Source of the DNA: Clostridia bacterium
Lineage (GTDB): Bacteria > Bacillota > Clostridia > Oscillospirales > CAG-272
Reading direction: 5' to 3'
Length of the DNA: 64,000 nt
Assembly: GCA_017464805.1 (NCBI GenBank)
Contig: JAFTYE010000016.1
Coordinates: 1-64,000 of the forward strand
Positions 57,783-64,000 of this stretch are shown piece by piece. The notes beneath the pieces are model-generated. The model saw only the letters and a list, made by a program, of their open reading frames with translations. It made no database searches and was not told the DNA's origin. Made by a program: the position numbers and the translations under genes. Numbering within the stretch: position 1 is the stretch's first letter; every line of letters begins with the position of its first letter.

Positions 57783-59633
57783 ATGAATCGTAAGCAAAAA
57801 AAGAATCTTATCCGCATTCTCGTCGCCGCCGTTCTAACTGTCGCGGCGATTCTTGTGCCACATGATCTGTTGCCGCCCTTGTGGGGAATAGATCTTGTGC
57901 GCCTTGTCACGTTCCTTGTTCCTTATTTGGTAGTCGGTTGGGATGTGCTGCGCGGCGCACTTTCCAATATCTTTGCCGCTCGCTTTTTGGATGAAAAATT
58001 TCTCATGGCGATCGCCACCGTGGGTGCTTTTGCCCTCGGGGAATATATTGAGGGCGTTGCCGTCATGCTCCTCTTTCAGGTAGGCGAGCTGTTTGAGTCG
58101 ATCGCTGTCGGCCGTAGCCGCAAAAGCATCGCCGCCCTCATGAACATCCGCCCCGATACCGCCACCGTCCTGCGCGACGGCGAATGGGTGCACCTCTCTC
58201 CCGAAGAGGTCGCGGTCGGAGAAGCGATCCTGATCCTTCCGGGGGAAAGGATCCCGCTTGACGGCACCGTTACCGAAGGAGAAAGTGAAATGAACACCGC
58301 CGCTTTGACAGGGGAGAGCGTTCCGCGTGCCGTCGGCATCGGCGATGCCGTCGTCAGCGGTGCCGTGAACGTAAGCGGTCGTCTGACTGTCCTTGTTCGT
58401 GCGCCCTACGCGGAAAGCACCGTCTCCAAAATTCTGGCCATGGTCGAAAGTGCCTCCGAGCGCAAATCCCGCGTGGAAGGAGTTATCACGCGCTTTGCGC
58501 GCTGGTACACTCCTGTCGTGGTTGGCTTTGCGGCCTTTCTCGCAATTCTGCCGCCGATTTTCGTCGGAGATTTTGCAAGCTGGCTGGAACGTGCCCTCGT
58601 CTTTTTGGTCGTTTCTTGTCCCTGTGCCCTCGTGATCTCCGTACCACTCTCCTTCTTCTCGGGGATCGGCGGCGCATCCCGCCGTGGTATCCTCATTAAG
58701 GGGGCGGAATATCTGGAGCTACTCGCCTCCGTTCATACCGTTGCCTTCGATAAAACGGGAACCTTGACCGAGGGACGCTTCCGCGTGGTCGAGATCTGCC
58801 CCACAGAGGGAAAAACAGAAGAAGAGCTGCTCGCCCTGGCCGCCACCGCCGAAAGCGGATCAAACCATCCCCTTGCAACTGCGATATTGGAAGCCGCCTT
58901 GCCCACCGTCATGCCGGATCGGCTTCAGGAGCATGCCGGCCGTGGTATTGAGGCTTGGATAGGGGACACTCGTATCCTGGTCGGGAATGCGCGCCTCTTG
59001 CGGGAAAACGACATTTCCTTTATCCCGTCGGAAGCAAACGGCACCGTCCTCTACATATCGGAAAACGAGTGTTATGGCGGTTATCTCGTCCTCGCCGATA
59101 CCCCGAAGTCGGATGCATACGAAGCAATCGCATCCCTGCGTTCTTTGGGAATAGAACGCACCGTTATGCTCACAGGCGACCGCCCCGCCATCGGTAAAGC
59201 TGTGGCACGGGAGCTTGGGCTTGATGAGGTAAAAAGCGAGCTTCTGCCGAACGATAAAGTGTCAGAATTTGAAAAACTGCTCTCCGGTCGACTCGGCACC
59301 GCCTACGTGGGGGACGGAATCAACGATGCCCCCGTGCTCTCCCGCGCGGATGTCGGTATCGCCATGGGAGCTCTCGGCTCGGATGCCGCCATCGAGGCGG
59401 CCGATGTTGTCCTCATGGACGACCACCTGTCCTCTCTCCCCACCGTTGTGCGCCATGCGCGCCGTACCATGCGGATCGTGCGGCAGAACATTGTCTTCGC
59501 CATCGGTGTCAAACTCACTGTCCTCGTGCTCACCACGATTGGCTACGGTAATATGTGGATTGCCATCTTCGCCGACGTCGGTGTTTTGGTTCTCGCTATT
59601 CTCAATGCCATGCGCGCCGCGCGTGTCAAATAA
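57783..59633 (+). CDS. Zn/Cd/Pb-transporting P1B-type ATPase
   Basis: 616 residues. The ion site C279-P-C281 in the sixth helix, phosphorylation D323-KTGT, the HP motif in ESGSNHPLATAI, and G510-DGINDAP are all present. CPC plus the DxG-like late helix (IFADVGVLVL) marks the Zn/Cd/Pb group rather than copper. There is no N-terminal HMA domain. Its operon is under the CadC-like repressor. Confidence 0.95.
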   Translation: MNRKQKKNLIRILVAAVLTVAAILVPHDLLPPLWGIDLVRLVTFLVPYLVVGWDVLRGALSNIFAARFLDEKFLMAIATVGAFALGEYIEGVAVMLLFQVGELFESIAVGRSRKSIAALMNIRPDTATVLRDGEWVHLSPEEVAVGEAILILPGERIPLDGTVTEGESEMNTAALTGESVPRAVGIGDAVVSGAVNVSGRLTVLVRAPYAESTVSKILAMVESASERKSRVEGVITRFARWYTPVVVGFAAFLAILPPIFVGDFASWLERALVFLVVSCPCALVISVPLSFFSGIGGASRRGILIKGAEYLELLASVHTVAFDKTGTLTEGRFRVVEICPTEGKTEEELLALAATAESGSNHPLATAILEAALPTVMPDRLQEHAGRGIEAWIGDTRILVGNARLLRENDISFIPSEANGTVLYISENECYGGYLVLADTPKSDAYEAIASLRSLGIERTVMLTGDRPAIGKAVARELGLDEVKSELLPNDKVSEFEKLLSGRLGTAYVGDGINDAPVLSRADVGIAMGALGSDAAIEAADVVLMDDHLSSLPTVVRHARRTMRIVRQNIVFAIGVKLTVLVLTTIGYGNMWIAIFADVGVLVLAILNAMRAARVK

Positions 59634-59634
59634 G

Positions 59635-59673
59635 CAAAAAAGGGGGAAGCACCTTGGTGCTTCCCCCTTTTTT
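59635..59673. terminator. bidirectional terminator
   Basis: AAAAAGGGGGAAGCACC-TT-GGTGCTTCCCCCTTTTT between convergent genes. Confidence 0.92.
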
Positions 59674-59675
59674 TA

Positions 59676-61382
59676 TTATTCTTCTTTGGCAAACGCCTTG
59701 AATTTCTCGGCTACCGTAAAATACGCTGCCTTTGGCTTGCGGTACTCGGAAAGAAGTCCCTTGTTGTTGAAGCTCCTTGCACGTCCAAGCCCCATCTCCT
59801 CCGACGTGCGGATGTCACAATACTGCCAGATGAAGCAGCCAGCAACCATGGGATCACTGTGAAATACATCAAGACAATGCCCGATCAGCTTTGCTTGATA
59901 CTCCTCGCTCCACTTCACACAGTCAAAGGTATGATTGCCGTAGATGGCCGCCGCGCCAAACTCGCTGATGATGACGGGCTTTTGGTCAAATCCCAGTTCA
60001 CTTCTGCGCGCGCGGAATTTGTCCATCGCGCCCTGCCATGCCTCGATATTGCCGCCGTACCAGCCGTGATACAGGTTCAGGCAGATCACGTCGCAAAATT
60101 CAAAGCAGATGTCCACATGCGGCGTGTGCGAAGCGTAGACAACCAGGCGGTTGCCGCCCTTTTCCTTCAACAACCCATAACAGAGCCTCGAAAGCCCGTA
60201 TGCGTTCTGCGTACCCGAGGGAATTTCATTGTGCATGCCGAAAATCACAATTGAAGGATGATTGTAGTAGTATTTTACCATCTCCGTATGCATCGCCATC
60301 GTTCGCTCGATCACAAGCGCATCGCCCAGCGTCTCCTCCGAGAAGCCGCAGCCCCAGATCGGGATCTCGCTCCAGAACAAAATGCCGCGCTCGTCCAGCA
60401 TATCCACAAAGCAGCGGCTGTTCGGATAGTGCGAGCCGCGAATGGCATTCGCTCCCATTTCCGTGATGATGTCAATATCCCGCTTCATCAGCGAAGCAGG
60501 AAATGCAAAGCCGAAATCGGGATGCTCCTCGTGACGGTTCACGCCACGCAACTCGATCGCCCTGCTGTTGAGCAGGATCTGCCCGTCCTTAACCTCGATT
60601 TTTCGGAATCCAACGCGGTCGTACAGGTCGTAGGTGTCGCTTTCGATCCTCACTGTGTACAGGTACGGATCGCACGTGTCCCACAAATGTACGTCCGTGA
60701 TCGTAAAGCGCGGCGTTACGAGTAGCCGTTCCTCACCGCACGCAAGCGTCACTGCCTCCTCGAAAACAACCTGGTCACCAAGTGCCACCGTCAGGCGGGA
60801 GCTACATTCCTGTTGCTCTGCGTTGTACAGTGTGAGCTCAAATGTTCCCTCCGCCGTCTGCAAATTGTTCGAAAGCTCATACACAAAATGCTCGCCCAGC
60901 ACGCAAATACCCGAAAGCATCTCATAGGACACCGAGCGCGTGATGCCACCGTAGTGGAACCAGTCTACCTTCGCCTGCGGAATGGAATGCTCGTCAAAGC
61001 GGTTGTCCGCGCGCACGGTTAGGCGATGCTCGCCTGCCTCGGCGTATACCAAACGCTCGAATTGACAAAAGCCGCCGTAGTGTCCTTCCATGCGCACCCC
61101 GTCAAACCAGATGTCCGCCTGCGTCATCACCGCCTCAAAGGTCAGGCGCATCACGCCTTCATCAGGGCAGTAAAAGGTCTTTTCATACCAACCGCATCCT
61201 TCGTAGGTGAGCAAGGAAAGGTCGGTGTTCCACACAGAAGGAACGGAAACGCTTTCGCCGTTGGGAATGCCGTTTTGCCACCCCTCCGCCTCGCCCTTGT
61301 CCTCGGGGTCGATGTGGAATTTCCAAGTGCCGTCAAGAGAATATACCCTCTGCTTTTTATGCTCGTTAAACAACCTGGCCAT
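59676..61382 (-). CDS. beta-glucuronidase-like GH2 glycoside hydrolase
   Basis: 568 residues. A sugar-binding domain (LDGTWKFHIDPED), Ig-like domain and barrel follow the GH2 plan. MHNEIPSG holds the acid/base glutamate and VIISEFGAAA the nucleophile. RSFNNKGLLSEYRKPK gives the Asn-x-Lys motif that selects glucuronate in beta-glucuronidases. No signal peptide, so cytoplasmic. GGAGGG precedes the ATG. Confidence 0.9.
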   Translation of the reverse strand: MARLFNEHKKQRVYSLDGTWKFHIDPEDKGEAEGWQNGIPNGESVSVPSVWNTDLSLLTYEGCGWYEKTFYCPDEGVMRLTFEAVMTQADIWFDGVRMEGHYGGFCQFERLVYAEAGEHRLTVRADNRFDEHSIPQAKVDWFHYGGITRSVSYEMLSGICVLGEHFVYELSNNLQTAEGTFELTLYNAEQQECSSRLTVALGDQVVFEEAVTLACGEERLLVTPRFTITDVHLWDTCDPYLYTVRIESDTYDLYDRVGFRKIEVKDGQILLNSRAIELRGVNRHEEHPDFGFAFPASLMKRDIDIITEMGANAIRGSHYPNSRCFVDMLDERGILFWSEIPIWGCGFSEETLGDALVIERTMAMHTEMVKYYYNHPSIVIFGMHNEIPSGTQNAYGLSRLCYGLLKEKGGNRLVVYASHTPHVDICFEFCDVICLNLYHGWYGGNIEAWQGAMDKFRARRSELGFDQKPVIISEFGAAAIYGNHTFDCVKWSEEYQAKLIGHCLDVFHSDPMVAGCFIWQYCDIRTSEEMGLGRARSFNNKGLLSEYRKPKAAYFTVAEKFKAFAKEE

Positions 61383-61412
61383 GGTAGCCCTCCTGTATAG
61401 CTTGATGCTTTT

Positions 61413-61441
61413 ATTCTAACCAATAAAAGTGAAAAAGTCAA
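61413..61441 (-). promoter_or_regulatory. promoter of the GH2 gene
   Basis: On the minus strand TTGACT (61436-61441), 17-base spacer, TAGAAT (61413-61418). Confidence 0.75.
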
Positions 61442-61543
61442 CCACAATTATGATCGATGCTTGTAGGATTTTGACGAAACGGTAAAATGAAAGGCAGAAA
61501 AGGCTGTGGTTGTACATCTGCGGCTTACACCCGCGCAATTTTG

Positions 61544-61600
61544 TAGGGCGGGGATTTCTCCCACCGTCCTTGTAGGGGCGCGCATTGCTCATCCGTCTAT
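61544..61600. repeat. interspersed TGTAGGG(GC)G-type repeat remnant
   Basis: TTGTAGGGCGGGGATTTCTCCC is followed by CCTTGTAGGGGCGCGCATTGCTC, two diverged copies of a G-rich intergenic repeat seen in many Clostridia. No gene; the stretch 61442-61543 shows nothing recognisable. Confidence 0.5.
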
Positions 61601-61626
61601 TTTTCTACCGCGTGCAGATTTTTTGC

Positions 61627-61655
61627 TTGACAAAACGCATTTGCTGTGTTAGAAT
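61627..61655 (+). promoter_or_regulatory. promoter of the structured RNA
   Basis: TTGACA (61627-61632), 17-base spacer, TAGAAT (61650-61655). The expected start, near 61662, coincides with the first base of the long stem. Confidence 0.8.
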
Positions 61656-61661
61656 GAAAGA

Positions 61662-61885
61662 GCCAAACAAACTGAATATATACAGAGCCATGGGTGTATT
61701 TTCTTTTTTTCTAAAGAAGGGATACGTATACCCTTTTTTGGTCATGCTTCCGCTGTGGAGAATTTGATAAAATGCAAATTCCGTACACGGTGGAAGTATG
61801 AATATACCCATTCTGTATACAGTTTGTTTGGCGACGACTGGAATTTGCGTTTTTGTGCGCTGATTTCGGTCAGCGCACTTTTTTA
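61662..61885 (+). ncRNA. candidate structured RNA or leader, unknown class
   Basis: GCCAAACAAACTG (61662-61674) pairs perfectly with 61820-61832. After a four-base bulge TATACAGA (61679-61686) pairs with 61812-61819, and ATGGGTGTATT (61690-61700) pairs with AATATACCCAT (61801-61811) with one G-T. The closed stem of about 32 pairs holds two hairpins: AAAGAAGGG/CCCTTTTTT (61713-61739) and CATGCTTCC/GGAAGTATG (61743-61800), the latter with an inner GAATTTG/CAAATTC. A terminator follows at 61855-61885. I do not recognise the class; it is not a T-box or a known riboswitch to my eye. Confidence 0.65.
61855..61885 (+). terminator. terminator between the RNA and the membrane protein gene
   Basis: GTGCGCTGA-TTTCGG-TCAGCGCAC followed by TTTTTTATTTTATTTT. 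It is 26 bases before the next ATG, so that gene either depends on read-through (attenuation) or has another promoter in the A/T-rich stretch. Confidence 0.9.
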
Positions 61886-61911
61886 TTTTATTTTAATTTT
61901 AGGAGGACAAA

Positions 61912-62862
61912 ATGGGTGAGGTAATTGAATCCACGGAAAAACTGAAGAAAAACGTGGCAAGTTTGTACGAGATGGAGATGAATAATTATCTAATGACGCG
62001 GCTAATAGACAAAATGGATTCGACCATTAACGGTTTGTGTGTTTCAAGGCGATTTGAAGCTCCTAAAATGGGACAAACGAAACAAAGGCTATCCGCAACA
62101 GGGAATGGAGCTTTGCTTGGTGGATTTGCCGGTGTCCTGCTTGGAGTTTTTGTTGGTTGCTCAAATTCATCCGGTATATTTACTGCCATTGATAATCTTG
62201 TGATGGGCTTTTTATTGGGGGCATTGTTTGGCCTGATGATAGGCGGGGTCATCGGATATCTTATAGACATGAATGCTGTTGAAGAAGAGAAGAATGAATT
62301 GCAAAAGAAATATGACGCTGCGTATCAGCTGTACAAGAGAAATATGGATGAAGACAGCAAACGAGTGAATAGGGAGGAAAAGTTTAGAGAGGCCTTGATT
62401 GCAGAGCGCGATGAGTTAGTGAAAAAAAGAAAAGATTCTCTTCTTCTTTTGGGGTCTATGTATGAAATTATGGGGATTGATAGAGGTTTTCGATCTCTGG
62501 TTGCTGTTGGTTACATGAATGAGTTTCTTAGATTGGGAATTGCTACAAAACTAGAAGGAATTGACGGGCTATATTATCTTATACAACAGAGAATCCAATT
62601 TTCAGTATTGAATGCCACGATGCAAGAGATTTCGAGCAAACTCGATACAATTATCAATAACCAAGATAGAATCTACTATGAATTGCAGGAAATGAATGGG
62701 AAATTTGATAAGATGATTGCCGGTGTTTTTGAGGCAGTTAAAGTAGGTGTTGATAATGGAAAGAGACTGGAAGAGATTCAAAACAATACAGGCATTGCTG
62801 CATATAATGCAGAACGTATGCGGCGCGAATACGAATATAGAAATCTTGTCGGATGGGATTAA
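61912..62862 (+). CDS. glycine-zipper/coiled-coil membrane protein, unknown function
   Basis: 316 residues behind AGGAGG. Residues 62-122 hold two hydrophobic helices rich in spaced glycines (GNGALLGGFAGVLLGVFVG and FLLGALFGLMIGGVIGYLI), a glycine-zipper hairpin. Residues 125-185 and 230-290 look like coiled coils (EEEKNELQKKYDAAYQLYKR; EISSKLDTIINNQDRIYYELQEMNGKFDKM). A+T-rich codons differ from the nearby housekeeping genes, a sign of transfer. No known family; it could be a pore-forming, stress or defence protein, but nothing proves it. Confidence 0.75.
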   Translation: MGEVIESTEKLKKNVASLYEMEMNNYLMTRLIDKMDSTINGLCVSRRFEAPKMGQTKQRLSATGNGALLGGFAGVLLGVFVGCSNSSGIFTAIDNLVMGFLLGALFGLMIGGVIGYLIDMNAVEEEKNELQKKYDAAYQLYKRNMDEDSKRVNREEKFREALIAERDELVKKRKDSLLLLGSMYEIMGIDRGFRSLVAVGYMNEFLRLGIATKLEGIDGLYYLIQQRIQFSVLNATMQEISSKLDTIINNQDRIYYELQEMNGKFDKMIAGVFEAVKVGVDNGKRLEEIQNNTGIAAYNAERMRREYEYRNLVGWD

Positions 62863-62869
62863 TGATTGT

Positions 62870-63215
62870 GTAGGGAGGCCTGTTCCCACGGTTTCAAAAT
62901 GACGAGAAGAACGCCTACGGCGGGATCCTTGCTCCTTGTCGCCGGCAAGCAAGCTCCCCAACGGCTATGGTGCGGCTGCGAACCCGATTCGTGCGTTGCG
63001 CGAGCATTATCTCCGCATACCGAGTCGGTTATTTCTGCCTTCCCTGGTGGGGGAAGGGGGACCGCGTAGCGGTGGATGAGGCGTCAAACGGGACAACGGG
63101 AAGACGCCTTCGGCTGAATTCACTCCTCGATGCTTACAAGCAAGCTTGACGCATCTTCGGGTGAATGCTATCGCACGCCGAGTCGGCTATCAGCGAGGTT
63201 TCTGCTATGACCCAC
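62870..63215. repeat. decayed intergenic repeats
   Basis: No gene. CCTTCCCTGGTGGGGGAAGGGGGACCGCGTAGCGGTGGATGAGG-like wording at about 63040-63080 is a common interspersed repeat of gut Clostridia. CGCATACCGAGTCGGTTAT (near 63017) and CGCACGCCGAGTCGGCTAT (near 63173) are diverged direct copies. Small hairpins such as GACGCCTTCGGC also occur. Confidence 0.55.
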
Positions 63216-63253
63216 GGGCACAAAATGTACCCACTGGGTACATTTTGTTGCCC
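63216..63253. repeat. long inverted repeat
   Basis: GGGCACAAAATGTACC and GGTACATTTTGTTGCCC pair over 16 positions with one mismatch around a short loop. Confidence 0.8.
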
Positions 63254-63279
63254 TTTCGATTCCCCCCATTCAATCGATA

Positions 63280-63322
63280 AAGCCAATGGCGGCAAGAAAA
63301 ATCCCTTGCCGCCATTGGCTTT
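63280..63322 (-). terminator. terminator of tmRNA
   Basis: AAGCCAATGGCGGCAAG pairs with CTTGCCGCCATTGGCTT. On the minus strand it follows the tmRNA end directly. Confidence 0.9.
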
Positions 63323-63323
63323 A

Positions 63324-63719
63324 TGGTGGAGATGACGGGAATCGAACCCGTGTCCAAAAACCTCTTGACATGACCTTCTCCGTGGGCAGCCGTTTTTCGT
63401 TATTTCCCCCGTCGGCAAGCCAAACGGCAGCCTCGCCTACGGGGTAGCCCTTTTCTGCTTGATCGGCTCAAGGGCGAAAGACCGATGCAAGTTCACCGCT
63501 GAATTGACGCTCAGCCTTGGGGCGCGGTATTCCCAAGGGGAACGGGCGGTACAAAAGACCGCGGCACTGCCAAACGGCTATCCCTTAACGGGATAGGCGT
63601 TTAGGCAGCCATTGCAACACGATTATTGTCGTTTACATTTAAGGTTGGCCATGTTACGGTTTAGCCGGCCCGCCACGCTTATCATACCTCAAAATCCCTG
63701 TCGAGACCATTGCATCCCC
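63324..63719 (-). ncRNA. ssrA: transfer-messenger RNA
   Basis: 396 bases. On the minus strand the 5' end GGGGATGCAATGGTCTCGACAGGG and the 3' end GGGTTCGATTCCCGTCATCTCCACCA form the tRNA-like part; GGGGATG pairs with CATCTCC and CCA is encoded. The tag reading frame ends NDNNRVAMAA-stop (stop at 63601-63603). Aligning TTAAAT-GTA-AAC-GAC with the E. coli TTAGTC-GCA-AAC-GAC makes GTA (63634-63636) the likely resume codon, giving A-VNDNNRVAMAA. It rescues stalled ribosomes with SmpB (3140-3616). Confidence 0.96.
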
Positions 63720-63736
63720 AAATGTGTTGCCCTATT

Positions 63737-63765
63737 ATTATACTGTATTCTTCGCCTGTTGTCAA
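63737..63765 (-). promoter_or_regulatory. promoter of tmRNA
   Basis: On the minus strand TTGACA (63760-63765), 17-base spacer, TATAAT (63737-63742): a perfect consensus promoter. Confidence 0.9.
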
Positions 63766-63783
63766 TCCGTTCTGCCCGAAAAT

Positions 63784-64000
63784 TTATGACAAAAACAAAA
63801 GCTTTACGTGGTTTTCCTCGCACATCCGACAGATCTCCTCGGACGGACGCTTATCCGTGACCAGCATATCAAAATCCGAAAGCCCCGCAAAGCGGTAGGT
63901 CCGCATCCGCCCCAGCTTGCTTCCGTCTGCGATTAGGATACGGCGGGTTGAATGACGCATCATCGTGGCCTTGATCTCTCCCTCGGTGACCGACTCGTAT
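63784..64000 (-). CDS. DeoR-family transcriptional regulator, C-terminal end (partial)
   Basis: The last 71 residues of a gene that enters from the right edge on the minus strand. VTEGEIKATMMRHSTRRILIADGSKLGRMRTYRFAGLSDFDMLVTDKRP is the C-terminal sugar-phosphate-sensing part of DeoR/GlpR proteins (VTEAEIK...ADSSKF...ITD). The helix-turn-helix is outside the window, so target genes are unknown. Confidence 0.88.
   Translation of the reverse strand, partial: YESVTEGEIKATMMRHSTRRILIADGSKLGRMRTYRFAGLSDFDMLVTDKRPSEEICRMCEENHVKLLFLS

Noticed and set aside
61662..61885. Retron non-coding RNA
   Set aside because: Long inverted ends and inner hairpins recall msr-msd, but no reverse transcriptase gene is in the neighbourhood.
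61662..61911. T-box or known riboswitch leader
   Set aside because: No T-box core sequence and no core of a known riboswitch found; the downstream protein is not a biosynthetic enzyme or a typical transporter.
63134..63418. Minus-strand open frame across the tmRNA 3' end
   Set aside because: It overlaps the tRNA-like domain and terminator of tmRNA, which fully explain the sequence.

Overview
The window reads as a chromosomal segment of a spore-forming, Gram-positive Clostridia species, probably a gut Oscillospirales or Christensenellales relative. The evidence is a set of Coat F-like spore proteins behind a sigma-G-like promoter, a YlbF protein with a cysteine-rich tail, a NusG domain II/Gx/ApbE operon, TSCPD, DUF1292 and DUF6514 proteins, TTGACA-17-TATAAT promoters and GGAGG ribosome binding sites. 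No plasmid, phage or conjugation genes are visible. The placement is inferred from gene content only.

Layout. 1-75 is the 3' end of a 23S rRNA gene with no 5S after it. 287-3616 holds a small XRE/membrane pair, three coat-like genes on the minus strand, an ECF S component, a flavin reductase-like gene and smpB. 3873-17162 is the main accessory block, visibly more A+T-rich than its flanks: a large esterase-like protein, an XRE regulator, and a tight operon encoding PqqD, a 54-residue precursor peptide, a radical SAM/SPASM enzyme, an S26-like peptidase, two ABC exporter half-molecules, an HprK-like kinase, a nucleotidyltransferase, a methyltransferase, a VOC protein, an acyl carrier protein and an FkbH-type HAD enzyme. 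I read it as a RiPP (ribosomally made, modified peptide) pathway with an unusual carrier-protein branch. This is the best candidate for an undescribed system.

17336-20335 carries an XRE/DUF6514 pair, a membrane protein, an iron-sulfur aldo/keto reductase and tRNA-Ser, followed by a tRNA-derived palindrome. 20745-30321 is a plus-strand housekeeping run (NusG-II, Gx, ApbE, miaB, ylbF, mutS, mutL, tgt). 30364-41805 is a minus-strand run (dxs, transglutaminase lipoprotein, SPFH/zinc-ribbon protein, a probable 6S RNA, DUF1292, hemW, lepA, HD protein, phosphoglucomutase, TSCPD, a prephenate-dehydratase-like protein).

41991-54246 concerns sugar and nucleoside use and stress: a DUF4838 protein, a Gfo/Idh oxidoreductase, a PocR-AraC regulator, an antiporter, a PfkB kinase fused to an AraC-type DNA-binding domain and coupled to a nucleoside hydrolase, an ABC-2 exporter, and glutathione peroxidase/TSCPD/OhrR. 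54258-54660 is a field of nested repeats. Then come tRNA-Leu, cytidine deaminase with pyrimidine nucleoside phosphorylase, a heavy-metal efflux operon and a beta-glucuronidase. The end of the window holds a promoter-driven, terminator-ended and highly structured RNA candidate (61662-61885) in front of an unknown glycine-zipper/coiled-coil membrane protein, decayed repeats, tmRNA and the C-terminal end of a DeoR-family regulator.

Functionally, nucleoside hydrolase plus ribokinase-like kinase and cytidine deaminase plus nucleoside phosphorylase form two salvage routes that free and capture pentose. The GH2 and DUF4838 enzymes with the oxidoreductase suggest use of (glucuronic) sugars. The RiPP operon probably makes and exports a modified peptide.
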